Source of the DNA: Acidimicrobiaceae bacterium
GTDB taxonomy: Bacteria; Actinomycetota; Acidimicrobiia; Acidimicrobiales; UBA8190
Assembly (NCBI GenBank): GCA_003151475.1
Contig: PLXQ01000014.1
Span: 1 to 57,994 of the forward strand
Direction: 5' to 3'
Length of the DNA: 57,994 nucleotides
This document shows positions 9,471-19,431 of the stretch, piece after piece. How positions within the stretch are numbered: the stretch's first letter is position 1; each line of letters begins with the position of its first letter. The notes under the pieces were generated by a model, which was not told where the DNA came from, did no database searches, and was given only the letters and a program-made list of their open reading frames with translations. The translations under genes were made by a program, and so were the position numbers.

Positions 9471-10606
9471 CCGAAAACATCGTTCCGTTCAGCATCGACG
9501 TCGGGCCGACGAGGCTCGACGACCTGGCCGATCGCCTCGGTCGCACCCGCTGGCCGGAGCGCGAAACCGTGGACGACTGGTCGCAGGGCATCCCCCTGGC
9601 CTACGTCCAGGACGTCTGTCGGTACTGGATGGAGGAGTACGACTGGCAGGCCACGGAAGATCGTCTGAACGCCATTCCGCAGTTCAAGACCGAGCTCGAC
9701 GGGCTCGGTATTCACTTTCTCCACATCCGTTCGCCAGAACGCGATGCCCTGCCACTCGTGCTCACCCACGGCTGGCCGGGGTCGATCGTCGAGTTCCTGA
9801 AGGTGATCGGACCGCTCACCGACCCCGCTCGCCACGGGGGAGACAGCTCCGACGCCTTTCACGTCGTCTGTCCATCGCTACCGGGCTACGGGTTCAGCGA
9901 CAAGCCCGAGCGCACGGGTTGGAACGTTCCCCGGATTGCCACAGCCTGGGCGGAGTTGATGGGTCGGCTCGGCTACGAGCGTTACGGGGCCCAGGGCGGC
10001 GACTGGGGGGCGGCGGTCACCACCGCCATCGGCCGGCAGGACACCGCCCACTGCATCGGCATCCATCTCAATATGGTTCCGGCCTGGCCACGGCGCGCCG
10101 ATATGGAGAATCTCTCCGAAGCGGAAAGCGCGTCGCTGGCCGCGCTGCAGGAGCATGACCACTGGGGGACGGGCTACTCCAAGCAACAGTCGACCCGGCC
10201 TCAGACCCTCGGATACGGCCTGGTGGATTCGCCGGCCGGACAGGCGGCCTGGATCCTCGAGAAGTTCTGGGCCTGGACCGACTGCGACGGCCACCCCGAG
10301 AACATCCTCAGCCGGGACGAGCTGCTCGACAACGTCATGCTCTATTGGCTGCCGGCGGCAGCGGCGTCCTCGGCCCGTCTCTACTGGGAGAGCTACGCCG
10401 ATTTCGGCGCCGATCCCGTGACCGTGCCCATGGGGGCGGCCATCTTTCCCAAGGAGATCATCAGGCCGTCACGTCGATGGGCCGAGTCGAGGTACACCGA
10501 CATCCGCCAATGGAGCGAACTCGCACGCGGTGGTCATTTCGCCGCCCTCGAGCAACCGGAGGCGCTCGTCACCGACATCCGCTCCTTCTTCCGCCTCGTG
10601 CGCTGA
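9467..10606 (+). CDS. Epoxide hydrolase (EPHN + alpha/beta hydrolase)
   Basis: The 379-residue enzyme has the N-terminal EPHN cap domain (about 5-90, including RLGRTRWPE and YDWQATEDRLN) that marks microsomal-type epoxide hydrolases. The alpha/beta hydrolase core carries the HGWPGS oxyanion loop (101-106) and the nucleophile elbow GGDWGA with Asp179. The closing GGHFAALEQPE motif gives the catalytic His. Such enzymes open epoxides to diols. It is coupled to the upstream phosphodiesterase by a GTGA overlap, an arrangement without obvious pathway logic. The physiological epoxide is unknown. Confidence 0.9.
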   Translation: MTENIVPFSIDVGPTRLDDLADRLGRTRWPERETVDDWSQGIPLAYVQDVCRYWMEEYDWQATEDRLNAIPQFKTELDGLGIHFLHIRSPERDALPLVLTHGWPGSIVEFLKVIGPLTDPARHGGDSSDAFHVVCPSLPGYGFSDKPERTGWNVPRIATAWAELMGRLGYERYGAQGGDWGAAVTTAIGRQDTAHCIGIHLNMVPAWPRRADMENLSEAESASLAALQEHDHWGTGYSKQQSTRPQTLGYGLVDSPAGQAAWILEKFWAWTDCDGHPENILSRDELLDNVMLYWLPAAAASSARLYWESYADFGADPVTVPMGAAIFPKEIIRPSRRWAESRYTDIRQWSELARGGHFAALEQPEALVTDIRSFFRLVR

Positions 10607-10643
10607 CGCGGGTTCGGCCATCGACACCACACCGTCTGCGCGA

Positions 10644-11354
10644 TCAGGCTCCGAGACGCGCCCGCAGGTGCAGGAACAGCGGCAGTCGGTGCCACTTGTG
10701 GGCCGGGTCGGGTTCGCCGAGCTCGCGTAAGCGCTCGATGACGAATCCGGCGTCGGCCAGTGCGTCTGTGTAGGCCTGCAGCGGCCGGTGCTCGGAATGA
10801 AACGTCATGACCAGTCCGTCGCGTTCGCAGGTGTCCGCACGAGCTCTCCGTTCGAACCAGGACCCGTCGATGACGAACGACGGTGTGTCGCCGGCCGCTC
10901 CCGCGGCGAAGTGGCCGGCGGTGTTGAGCGGATGGGTGATGGCCATCACCAGACAGCTACCCGGTACGAGGACACGAGCGGCTTCTGCCACCGCCGTCTC
11001 CATGGCGTCGACGTCCTGGAGGCTCATGAAGGCCACGGCACAGTCGGCCACGGCATCAGGCAGGGGAAGTGCGGCGGCGTCGGCCACGGCCACGGGGCCG
11101 GCGGCGTCGGGGTGGGCGAGAGCGGCGGCCGCCATGACCGCCGATGCATCGAAACCCACCACCCGATGGCCCAAGCGGGAGAGGTCCCGTCCGACGCGGC
11201 CCTCGCCACAGCCGATGTCGACGGTCAACCGACCGGGAGTCGGAACGAGGGGCAGGAACGCATCGCGGTGAAAACGCCAGTAGCTGTCATGGCCCGGTGC
11301 CCGGGCCCAGGCGATCCATGCTTCGGCGTGAGCATCCCAGGCGTCGCGGAGCAT
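10644..11354 (-). CDS. Class I SAM-dependent methyltransferase
   Basis: The 236-residue protein contains motif I VDIGCGEGRVG (about 45-55), an acidic residue after strand 2 (VVGFDAS), ADAAALPLPDAVADCAVAFM for motif II and a post-motif PGSCLVMAITHP. This is a UbiE/Methyltransf_11-like Rossmann fold. The substrate is not predictable. It is convergent with the epoxide hydrolase and divergent from the membrane glycosyltransferase, with only ~33 bp between the two starts. Confidence 0.85.
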   Translation of the reverse strand: MLRDAWDAHAEAWIAWARAPGHDSYWRFHRDAFLPLVPTPGRLTVDIGCGEGRVGRDLSRLGHRVVGFDASAVMAAAALAHPDAAGPVAVADAAALPLPDAVADCAVAFMSLQDVDAMETAVAEAARVLVPGSCLVMAITHPLNTAGHFAAGAAGDTPSFVIDGSWFERRARADTCERDGLVMTFHSEHRPLQAYTDALADAGFVIERLRELGEPDPAHKWHRLPLFLHLRARLGA

Positions 11355-11387
11355 GGGCCCATCTTGTCAGTGGCTTAGCATCGGGTC

Positions 11388-12800
11388 ATGCTCGGGGGGC
11401 CTCCCGCGGTTGACCGCGGCGGTGATGAGGAGACCGGCCGGGAACCGGAAGACGGTCGATTCTGGGCGCCCCTCGGCGTTGTCTGCCTTTTCGCCCTCGG
11501 CATCAGGCTCGCCTACGTCCTCGTCGTGACCCGCCACGAGAACGGCCACACCTACGACGCGCTCTATTACTCGCTGCAGTCCTACCTGCTGTCCCTCGGC
11601 CACTTCTTCGAGACTCCTCCGTTTGCCGTCGGGCCCGATGCCGCCCACCCGCCCCTGGTCTCCCTGGTTCTCACACCGGTGTCCTATTTCTTCGGGGTGC
11701 CGGCCGACGCGTTACCCCAGCGGCTGACGATGGCCGTCCTGGGCACGGTCGTGGTCCTTCTGGTCGGTCTGCTCGCACGACGTGTCGGCGGCACCCGGGT
11801 GGGGATAATCGCCGCCGCCTTCGCCGCCGTCTACCCGAACTTCTGGATCCCGAACGGGATCGTGATGTCCGAGACGTTGTCGATGCTGGTCATGGCCGTG
11901 ATCCTGCTGGCCACCTACCGGCTGCTGCGCCGGCCCACATGGACCAATGCCGCGTTGGCCGGTGCCGCCTGTGGGGTCGAGATGCTCGTCCGGGCCGAGC
12001 TGGTGCTCCTGGTGCCCTTCCTCCTCGTTCCCGCCGTGCTCGCCTGCCGTCGGGTCAGTCGTGGCGCCCGGGTCGGACTGGTCGCACTGACCGTCGCCGC
12101 CGCGCTGCTCGTCGTCGGCCCCTGGGTGGGCCGCAACCTGGTGAGCTTTCGAGACGCCACGTATCTCTCGACGGGCGACGGCCCCGTCCTTCTCGGGGCC
12201 AACTGCCCGAGCACCTACTACGGACCGGGGATCGGTCTGTGGAGCCTCGGATGCTCGCGAGACATCCCCGTAGGAAGTGATCAGTCGGTGACCTCGGCCC
12301 GCCAGGTGAGCGGGGCCGAGAAGTACATCAAGAAGCACGCCGGCCGCCTACCCGTTGTGGCGCTGGCGCGCGCCGGACGCCTCTGGGATTTCTATGCGCC
12401 GGTCCAGATGGCCCGGCTCGACGTCAATGAAGGCCGGCCCGTTCCCGCCTCCATCGCCGGCCTCGTCTTCTACTACTGCCTGTTGTTGCCGGCCGCCGTC
12501 GGGGTCGTCGTCCTGCGGCGGCGTCGTACCGTGCAATGGCCCCTGCTCGTCCCCGCCGGCGTTCTCACCCTGGTGGCCGTGGTCGACTACGGGCTCGTCC
12601 GGTTCCGAGCCCCGTTCGAGGTATCTCTCGTGGTCCTGGCGGCCGTGGCCCTCGACGCCGTCTGGCGCCGGCTCGTCGGTCGCCGGGCTCGGCCTGCCGG
12701 CTCCTTGGGTGCGCCGCTGCTGGAGGTGGAGGGAGAGGGGGAAGACGAGGTAGACGAGGTAGACGAGGTAGTTGCCACGTTAGATTCTCCTTACGTATAG
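11388..12800 (+). CDS. Membrane glycosyltransferase of the ArnT/PMT (GT39-like) type
   Basis: The 470-residue polytopic protein begins with a transmembrane helix (FWAPLGVVCLFALGIRL). An acidic loop after it (HTYDALYYSLQSYLL) is where GT-C enzymes carry their catalytic Asp. About ten more hydrophobic segments follow, including VVLLVGLLARRVGG and LVPFLLVPAVLA. GT-C proteins transfer sugars from polyprenyl phosphates to proteins or glycans on the outer membrane face. The donor and acceptor are unknown. The C-terminus is acidic and encoded by a 9-bp repeat (12744-12770). Confidence 0.75.
   Translation: MLGGPPAVDRGGDEETGREPEDGRFWAPLGVVCLFALGIRLAYVLVVTRHENGHTYDALYYSLQSYLLSLGHFFETPPFAVGPDAAHPPLVSLVLTPVSYFFGVPADALPQRLTMAVLGTVVVLLVGLLARRVGGTRVGIIAAAFAAVYPNFWIPNGIVMSETLSMLVMAVILLATYRLLRRPTWTNAALAGAACGVEMLVRAELVLLVPFLLVPAVLACRRVSRGARVGLVALTVAAALLVVGPWVGRNLVSFRDATYLSTGDGPVLLGANCPSTYYGPGIGLWSLGCSRDIPVGSDQSVTSARQVSGAEKYIKKHAGRLPVVALARAGRLWDFYAPVQMARLDVNEGRPVPASIAGLVFYYCLLLPAAVGVVVLRRRRTVQWPLLVPAGVLTLVAVVDYGLVRFRAPFEVSLVVLAAVALDAVWRRLVGRRARPAGSLGAPLLEVEGEGEDEVDEVDEVVATLDSPYV
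12744..12770 (+). repeat. 9-bp tandem repeat, three copies, in a gene 3' end
   Basis: Three exact copies of gacgaggta encode a DEVDEVDEV run in the acidic tail of the membrane glycosyltransferase. Confidence 0.9.
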
Positions 12801-12808
12801 GCCCTGGC

Positions 12809-13137
12809 ATGACCCGGTCCGGTCCGCCCACCATCGACGACGCCTTCGGGGTGATCGCCCATCCGCTGCGGCGCCAGCTGATCGAGCGCCTGGCTGGGGG
12901 CGAATCCCGGGTGACCGAACTCGCCGAACGGCTGCCGGTCAGCCGGCCTGCCGTCTCCAGCACCTCCGGCTGATGCTCGACACCGGCGTCGTGATGGAAA
13001 GGCGAGAGGGCCGAGAGCGTTATTACTCGCTGCGCCGGGACCAATTGGGCGACGTCGACCGGTGGCTCCGGCGTCTCGACGACTTCTGGTCCGTCGGGCT
13101 CCGTCGCCTGGGCGAACACCTGGAGGCGCAGTCGTGA
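12809..13137 (+). pseudogene. ArsR-family regulator, frameshifted
   Basis: From the ATG at 12809 the frame reads DAFGVIAHPLRRQLIERLAG, then VTELAERLPVSRPAVS, a classic ArsR winged-helix DNA-binding helix, and then runs into a stop at 12971-12973. In the next frame, starting at about 12958, it continues as QHLRLMLDTGVVMERREGR, ERYYSLRRDQL and on to a stop at 13135-13137. One C appears missing in the run at 12957-12958, exactly where ArsR proteins read S(K/Q)HL. Restored length would be ~109 residues, normal for the family. Its partner SRPBCC gene starts in a GTGA overlap with its last codon, the usual ArsR-AHSA1 pairing. It could be a true pseudogene, a sequencing error, or programmed -1 slippage; the last is least likely because no standard slippery heptamer is present. 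Confidence 0.8.
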
Positions 13138-13595
13138 TCGACGGCGACCGGATCGTCCACGAAGCCCGCTATCGCAATCCCGTATTGGCCGTCTGGCAGG
13201 CGCTGACCGACCCGTCGGCGCTCGCCTCGTGGCTGATGCCCAACGACTTCGTCCCCACCGTGGGGCATCGCTTCCGTCTCGACGCCCGGCCGGATTTCGG
13301 GTTCATCGACGGTGAGGTCATCGAAATCGAACCGCCGAGCCTCCTGCGCTGCCGGTGGACGGTCGAAGGCGTGCCGTCGACCGTGAGCATCCGGCCCCAT
13401 CCCGACGGCGACGGGACGCGGTTGGAACTGGAGCACCTCCGGCTCCCCCCGAATGCGCAGCCCAACTTCGAGGGGGGCTGGGCCGCCAAACTGCAGACGG
13501 ACCTCCCTCGAGTCCTCAACCTGGAACGCGATCCGGCGGCGGCCCGGTTGGAGGACGGCCTCTACCGGTATCCCGATCCGGAGATGCCGTCATGA
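13134..13595 (+). CDS. SRPBCC / AHSA1-like domain protein
   Basis: With the GTG at 13134 the product is 153 residues and starts MIDGDRIVHEARYRNPV. The AHSA1 pattern is clear: VWQALTDPSALASWLMP, a central FIDGEVIEIEPPSLLRCRW strand pair and the closing GGWAAKLQTDLPRVLN helix. These START-like proteins have a hydrophobic cavity, and many are paired with ArsR regulators. Function is unknown. The GTG overlaps the stop of the frameshifted ArsR frame by four bases, so expression may suffer if upstream translation ends early. A longer frame from 13062 exists, but its extra residues are a shadow of the ArsR gene. Confidence 0.8.
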   Translation: MIDGDRIVHEARYRNPVLAVWQALTDPSALASWLMPNDFVPTVGHRFRLDARPDFGFIDGEVIEIEPPSLLRCRWTVEGVPSTVSIRPHPDGDGTRLELEHLRLPPNAQPNFEGGWAAKLQTDLPRVLNLERDPAAARLEDGLYRYPDPEMPS

Positions 13596-13703
13596 CCCGA
13601 TCACCATGAACAACGGGGCCTACGACTTCGAAAGCCTTTGGCGGCTGTGCTCCATCGGCACCGGGGATCGCTTTTCCGCACCGAACTGATCGAAGGAGAA
13701 CCC

Positions 13704-14381
13704 ATGGAACAGACCCGACTCAAAGAATCGCCGCAGTACGAGGCGCAGAGGGAAGAGCTGCGGCAGGCCGAGGTCGAGCTCATGCGCCAGCGGGAGAACG
13801 TGGCCGCTCTCCGGCGCCGCCTGCCCGAGGGGAGTCGGGTCGAGGACTACGTCTTCCTGGAAGGCCCCCGACAGCTGGCCGACGGCGATACGCCGGTGAC
13901 AGAAGTCCGCCTCAGCGACTTGTTCAGCGCGCCGGACCGGTCGCTCATCATCTACCACCTGATGTTCGGCAAGGCCCAGAGCTCACCCTGTCCCATGTGC
14001 ACCCTGTGGATCGACGGCATCAACGCCATCGATCACCATCTGGCTCAGAACGCGGACTTCGCCGTCGTCGCCGCCGCCGACCTTCCCACCCTCAGGGCAC
14101 ACGCCCGCGCCCGCGGCTGGGACCGGGTCCGGCTGCTCAGCGGCGCCGACAACAACTTCAAATACGACCTCGGAAGCGAAGACGACGCCGGCGAGCAGGA
14201 CTCCTCCGTTTCGGTCTTCACCCTCGGTGCCGACGGTGCTCCGCGCCACTTCTACACGACCCATCCGAGGATGGCCGACGACATCGACCAGCGCGGCATC
14301 GATCTGCTCGCTCCCGTCTGGCACCTCCTCGACCTCACCCCGCAGGGAAGAGGGGACTGGTTCGCCTCGCTCGCCTACTGA
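13704..14381 (+). CDS. DUF899 thioredoxin-fold protein
   Basis: With the ATG at 13704, preceded by a GAAGGAGA ribosome site, the product is 225 residues. It shows DUF899 features: an N-terminal helix with EAQREELRQAEVELM, VRLSDLFSAPDRSLIIYHLM, a CPMCTLWIDGI motif (two cysteines two residues apart), and the C-terminal IDLLAPVWHLLDLTPQGRGD. DUF899 proteins have a thioredoxin-like fold and often lie near ArsR and AHSA1 genes, as here. A redox or chaperone role is possible but unproven. Confidence 0.85.
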   Translation: MEQTRLKESPQYEAQREELRQAEVELMRQRENVAALRRRLPEGSRVEDYVFLEGPRQLADGDTPVTEVRLSDLFSAPDRSLIIYHLMFGKAQSSPCPMCTLWIDGINAIDHHLAQNADFAVVAAADLPTLRAHARARGWDRVRLLSGADNNFKYDLGSEDDAGEQDSSVSVFTLGADGAPRHFYTTHPRMADDIDQRGIDLLAPVWHLLDLTPQGRGDWFASLAY

Positions 14382-14443
14382 CCCCGGTGACCTTTCCCCG
14401 TCGTCGTCGGTAATCTCGATTCCATTGACGATCGGGGTCGGTC

Positions 14444-15388
14444 ATGCGGCAGCAGCGACGATGGGGGAGAAGAGCGGCGATCCTGGCCGTTCTCCTCTCG
14501 GCGCCGGTCCTCGTTCTCTCGGCAGTGACGGCGTCGGCGGCGCCGGCGACGCGGAGGCCGGTGGCCCAGGGGCTCTACCGCGGTTTCACCGACCCTCAGG
14601 CCGTGATCATCGAGGGCTACTCGGCCACCGCCATGGAGCCATTCATCTCGCGCGACGGCCGTTATCTTCTCTTCAATACCTCCAACCAGTCGCCTGACAT
14701 CGCCGCGCTCCAGTACGCAACCAGCGTCTCCCCCGGCATATTCGCCTACCAGGGACCGGTGGCAGGGACGAACGACCCGTCGTTTCTCTCGGGCACCCCC
14801 TCCATGGACGACGACGGGAACCTCTACTTCGTCTCTCCCCGCAGTTATTCCCAGACCCTCTCCACCGTCTATACCGGCAGTTTCGCCTCGGGACGGGTGG
14901 CCTCTGTTCATCTCGTCCCCGGTCTCGGGGCCGCCGCCGCCGGGACGGTGGACTTCGACGTCGAGGTCAGTGCCGACGGTGCCAGCCTCTATGTCAGCGT
15001 GGGCCAGTTCAACGGGGCAGCGGCGCCGCAGAGCGCGGTCCTCTCGATCTACGACCGAACCGGAAGCTCCTTCACTCTCGACCCGAGATCCGCCCGGATC
15101 CTCCGGGCCGTCAACAAGAGGGGGATGCTCACCTACGCGGCGTCGATCTCCACCGACGGTCTCGAGCTCTTCTTCACCCGGGCCAACCCGGCCGGCGGCA
15201 ACCCCGCCATCTACCGGGCCGTCCGCCGGACGTCGGGCCAGCCCTTCGGCCATGTCCAGCGGCTGGCCGCCATCACCGGATTCGCCGAGGCTCCTTCTCT
15301 CAGCGCCGACGGCTCCACCCTCTATTACCATCTCCTCGTCGGCAGCCAGTTCGACATCGAGTCGGTCACCCGGCCCGCAACCAGCTGA
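14444..15388 (+). CDS. Secreted WD40/TolB-like propeller protein
   Basis: The 314-residue protein has a signal peptide: basic MRQQRRWGRR, a hydrophobic core about 12-26, and a likely cleavage after ASAAPA. PD40-like blades follow (FISRDGRYLLFNTS, SMDDDGNLYFVS, VSADGASLYVS, SLSADGSTLYYH), each with the DG.x.L.F pattern of TolB-type propellers. It is probably exported; no enzymatic residues are visible. It ends six bases before the start of the alpha/beta hydrolase, so co-transcription is likely. Confidence 0.75.
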   Translation: MRQQRRWGRRAAILAVLLSAPVLVLSAVTASAAPATRRPVAQGLYRGFTDPQAVIIEGYSATAMEPFISRDGRYLLFNTSNQSPDIAALQYATSVSPGIFAYQGPVAGTNDPSFLSGTPSMDDDGNLYFVSPRSYSQTLSTVYTGSFASGRVASVHLVPGLGAAAAGTVDFDVEVSADGASLYVSVGQFNGAAAPQSAVLSIYDRTGSSFTLDPRSARILRAVNKRGMLTYAASISTDGLELFFTRANPAGGNPAIYRAVRRTSGQPFGHVQRLAAITGFAEAPSLSADGSTLYYHLLVGSQFDIESVTRPATS

Positions 15389-15393
15389 AATGG

Positions 15394-16302
15394 GTGACGT
15401 CTGTGAGCCCGAAGCACGCATGGCAGTCGGCCGCTGTCGCTGACTGGGAGAGCGCCGGCGTCTACCGGACACTGCGCGATCACGAGACCTTCACCATGGA
15501 TGTGGCCCCGACCGGGTCGGAGGAGCACGAGCCCCTTCTCATCCTTCACGGCTTTCCCACCTCATCGTTCGACTTCCGCCTGGTCCTGCCCGCCCTGGCC
15601 GCCGAGCGCCGGGTCCTGCTGCTCGACATGATCGGCTACGGCCTTTCGGCCAAGCCGGACACCGCCTACACGATGGCCATGCAGGCCGATGTGGTGGAGT
15701 CCTTTCTGGCCGAGCTCGGAGTCACCTCCTTCGCCCTTCTCAGCCATGACATGGGGGACACCGTCGGCGGGGAGCTGCTCGCCCGCCAGGCCGAGGGCAC
15801 CTGGCCGGTCGAGATCACCCGCCGGGTCATCACCAACGGCTCCATCTACATCGAGATGGCCCATCTGAGTCCGGGCCAGGAGATCTTATTGAGCCTCCCC
15901 GACGAGCAGTTGCCCGCAAGTATCGAGAACGACGGCACCACCGTGAAGAGTGCCCTGGCCGCCACCTTCTCTGCCCACTCCTCGGTCGACGAGGCCGAGC
16001 TCGCCGCCGCCTGGGAGCTGATCTCTCACCGCGGCGGCCACCGGCTCCTGCCCCGGACCATCCGCTACATCGAGGAGCGCCGCCGGAACCAGTCCCGCTA
16101 CACCGGCGCCATCGAGTCCCACGCCTCGCCCCTGGCCATCGTCTGGGGAGCCGACGACCCCATCGCCGTGGCCGACATGGCGACGAGGCTCCACGAGGCA
16201 CGCCCCGAAGCTCCTCTGACCGTCCTCAGTCATGTCGGTCACTACCCGATGATCGAAGAGCCCATGATGTTCGAGAGGGCAGTGACCCACGGGCTCACAT
16301 GA
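15394..16302 (+). CDS. Alpha/beta hydrolase, haloalkane dehalogenase/epoxide hydrolase-like
   Basis: The 302-residue enzyme carries the oxyanion region ILHGFPTSSFDF, a nucleophile elbow LSHDMGDTVG with an Asp nucleophile, an acid near WGADDPIAV and the closing His in VGHYPMIEEP. An Asp nucleophile points to haloalkane dehalogenase- or epoxide-hydrolase-type chemistry rather than an esterase. Which one cannot be decided without modelling the halide-binding Trp residues. Start is GTG at 15394, closely following the secreted propeller gene. Confidence 0.8.
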   Translation: MTSVSPKHAWQSAAVADWESAGVYRTLRDHETFTMDVAPTGSEEHEPLLILHGFPTSSFDFRLVLPALAAERRVLLLDMIGYGLSAKPDTAYTMAMQADVVESFLAELGVTSFALLSHDMGDTVGGELLARQAEGTWPVEITRRVITNGSIYIEMAHLSPGQEILLSLPDEQLPASIENDGTTVKSALAATFSAHSSVDEAELAAAWELISHRGGHRLLPRTIRYIEERRRNQSRYTGAIESHASPLAIVWGADDPIAVADMATRLHEARPEAPLTVLSHVGHYPMIEEPMMFERAVTHGLT

Positions 16303-16359
16303 GCACTCGACTCGCCGTCGCTCGGCGGCCCCCGGGGCCGGCCGCCCGGGACAGGTCAC

Positions 16360-16373
16360 TAGAACCGGTTCTA
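16360..16373. promoter_or_regulatory. KstR-like operator
   Basis: The perfect palindrome TAGAACCGGTTCTA fits the 14-bp KstR consensus TnnAACnnGTTnnA known from mycobacteria and rhodococci. It lies 111 bases before the thiolase start. The gene it precedes is a close FadA5 look-alike, which is a KstR target in M. tuberculosis. KstR is a TetR-family repressor released by 3-oxo-cholestenoyl-CoA-type ligands. No kstR gene is in this window. Confidence 0.75.
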
Positions 16374-16394
16374 TACTGCTGGCCGACGAGTTGA

Positions 16395-17645
<1,251 letters not shown>

Positions 17646-17649
17646 CCCC

Positions 17650-18450
17650 ATGGCGGAGATCGGCACCGAGAACCTGACATTCGAGGTCAGAGGGACGACG
17701 GCCATCGTCACGATGAACCGTCCCGAGGCGAAGAACGCCCTCAGCGTGGCCATGCTCGTCGGGCTGGTGGACGCCTGGGCGGAGATCGAGAGCAACGACG
17801 AGATCCGCTGCGCCATCCTGACCGGAGCGGGGGGCACCTTCTGCTCGGGGATGGACCTGAAGTCGATGTCCTCGCCGGAGTCCGAGAAATACCGAGAGCG
17901 CCGGGAGGCCGATCCCGATCTGCACTGGAAGGCGCTGCTCCGGCACCACCAATTGACGAAGCCCCTGATCGCCGCCGTGGAGGGCTGGGCCGTCGCCGGG
18001 GGGACCGAGATCCTCCAGGCCACCGACATCAGGGTGGCCGGGGCCGGGGCCAAGTTCGGGGTCTTCGAGGCCCGGCGCGGTCTCTTCCCCCTGGGCGGCT
18101 CCACCGTCAGGCTGCGGAGGCAGATCCCCTACACCGTGGCCATGGACCTGCTTCTGACGGCCCGGGAGGTGGACGCCGAGGAGGCGCTGCGGATCGGCCT
18201 GATCGGCCGGCTCGTCCCCGACGGCGACGCGCTCGACGAGGCGCTCAAGATCGGCGAGGTCATCGGCGCCAACGGCCCCCTGGCCGTGGAAGCCATCCTC
18301 CGCTCGGTCCGCGAGACCGAGGGCCTCTCGGAGATCGAAGGCCTGAAGCTGGAGCTCGAGATCGGCTGGCCCATCTTCGCCACCGAGGACGCGGCCGAAG
18401 GCCAGAAGGCCTTCGCCGAAAAACGCCCGCCCGTTTACCGCCGGAAATGA
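17650..18450 (+). CDS. echA19: Enoyl-CoA hydratase, EchA19-like
   Basis: The 266-residue crotonase has the opening IVTMNRPEAKNALS, oxyanion loop TFCSGMDLK, AVAGGTEILQATDIRVA with a catalytic Glu, and FPLGGSTVRLRRQIPY. The C-terminus ends AFAEKRPPVYRRK. Blocks such as LTKPLIAAVEG, GGTEILQ.TDIRVAG and QIPYT recall M. tuberculosis EchA19, which hydrates the enoyl-CoA of the cholesterol side chain. It starts four bases after the thiolase stop, so the two form an operon whose products act in successive beta-oxidation steps (hydration, then thiolysis). The 3-hydroxyacyl-CoA dehydrogenase step is not adjacent. Confidence 0.82.
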   Translation: MAEIGTENLTFEVRGTTAIVTMNRPEAKNALSVAMLVGLVDAWAEIESNDEIRCAILTGAGGTFCSGMDLKSMSSPESEKYRERREADPDLHWKALLRHHQLTKPLIAAVEGWAVAGGTEILQATDIRVAGAGAKFGVFEARRGLFPLGGSTVRLRRQIPYTVAMDLLLTAREVDAEEALRIGLIGRLVPDGDALDEALKIGEVIGANGPLAVEAILRSVRETEGLSEIEGLKLELEIGWPIFATEDAAEGQKAFAEKRPPVYRRK

Positions 18451-19265
18451 CGCCCGAGGGCGAGCCCGGGGTCTCCGACTTCGGGATCTCCAGTGGAGAG
18501 CTGCCCGGTCGCCGCGCTGCCGGAAGGGCTGCCGACCGAGCTGCCGACCGAGCTGCCGACAGCGACAGCGACAGCGACAGCGCAGGAGCCGGTTCCGACG
18601 ATCCCCGCTTCGCGCTGGCCACCGAGGTCCGGCGGATCATCTCGGCCATGGTGGGCCTGCCGCTCGAGGACGACGAGTTGGAGGCCGCCACCGGGGTGAT
18701 CTCGGCGTTGGCCGACCGGTTGGAGGGAGCCGCCGGAGCGGGCCGTCGTCCGCGGGCACAGCCCGATCCCGTCGGCGCCGCCCAGGACTTCTTCCCCACC
18801 AGCCCGGTGATCGGCTACGCCAATCCGCTGGCCCCGCCGGTGGTGGTGGAAGCGGTGAACGGCGAGCTCCACGGGACGGCTCTCTTCGACTATCAGTACG
18901 AGGGGCCGCCGACCTGTGTCCACGGCGGGGTGATCGCCATGGTCTTCGACGAGATGCTCGGCGCCGCCAACATCCTCTCGGGTAATCCGGGGATGACGGG
19001 GACGCTGACCATCCGCTACCGCAAGCCCACCCCATTGCTCACCCCGCTGCGGCTGGAGGCGAAGTTCGTCCGCCGGGAGGGCCGGAAGATCTACACCACG
19101 GGGACCATCCACCACGGAGACGTCCTCACTGCCGAGGCGGAGGGGATCTTCATCGAGCTCGTCCCCACGGAGTTCATGAAGATCGTCTCGGAGAATTCCG
19201 ATTCCCCCGAGGCGATCGAACAGGTCCGGGCCGACGCCCGTCGACTGGGCCTGACCGGGACCTGA
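18447..19265 (+). CDS. PaaI-type acyl-CoA thioesterase (hotdog fold)
   Basis: The 272-residue protein overlaps the hydratase stop by four bases (ATGA). The C-terminal half is a 4HBT/PaaI hotdog domain (about 115-240) with the family signature CVHGGVIAMVFDEMLGAAN and TGTLTIRYRKPTPL. It probably hydrolyses a pathway acyl-CoA. The first ~70 residues are an unusual low-complexity Arg-Ala-Asp/Ser-Asp run encoded by short tandem repeats at 18528-18582. They may be disordered, or the real start could lie downstream. Position in the KstR-linked operon suggests release of CoA from stalled intermediates. Confidence 0.78.
   Translation: MTPEGEPGVSDFGISSGELPGRRAAGRAADRAADRAADSDSDSDSAGAGSDDPRFALATEVRRIISAMVGLPLEDDELEAATGVISALADRLEGAAGAGRRPRAQPDPVGAAQDFFPTSPVIGYANPLAPPVVVEAVNGELHGTALFDYQYEGPPTCVHGGVIAMVFDEMLGAANILSGNPGMTGTLTIRYRKPTPLLTPLRLEAKFVRREGRKIYTTGTIHHGDVLTAEAEGIFIELVPTEFMKIVSENSDSPEAIEQVRADARRLGLTGT
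18528..18582 (+). repeat. 12-bp and 6-bp tandem repeats within the thioesterase 5' region
   Basis: Almost three copies of gctgccgaccga (18528-18560) are followed by more than three copies of agcgac (18561-18582). They encode the RAADRAAD and SDSDS runs near the thioesterase N-terminus. Confidence 0.85.
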
Positions 19266-19431
19266 GCCGGCCCCGGGGCCGCCGCCGGAATGCCCCCGGG
19301 GGGTCACGGCCGGTGAGGGCCGAGTCGTTTGGGCGGCCGTTTCCACTGCGGAAGGTGTCCGTCGTCACCCCCGGTGATGATTCGCTCAACGCCGACCCAA
19401 TTCCTGCCGATACGGGGAGAGGCGCCGGGCG

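Noticed and set aside
16324..16346. GC hairpin GGCGGCC/GGCCGCC after the alpha/beta hydrolase
   Set aside because: Stem of only seven bases, no T run, in very GC-rich sequence where such pairs are common.
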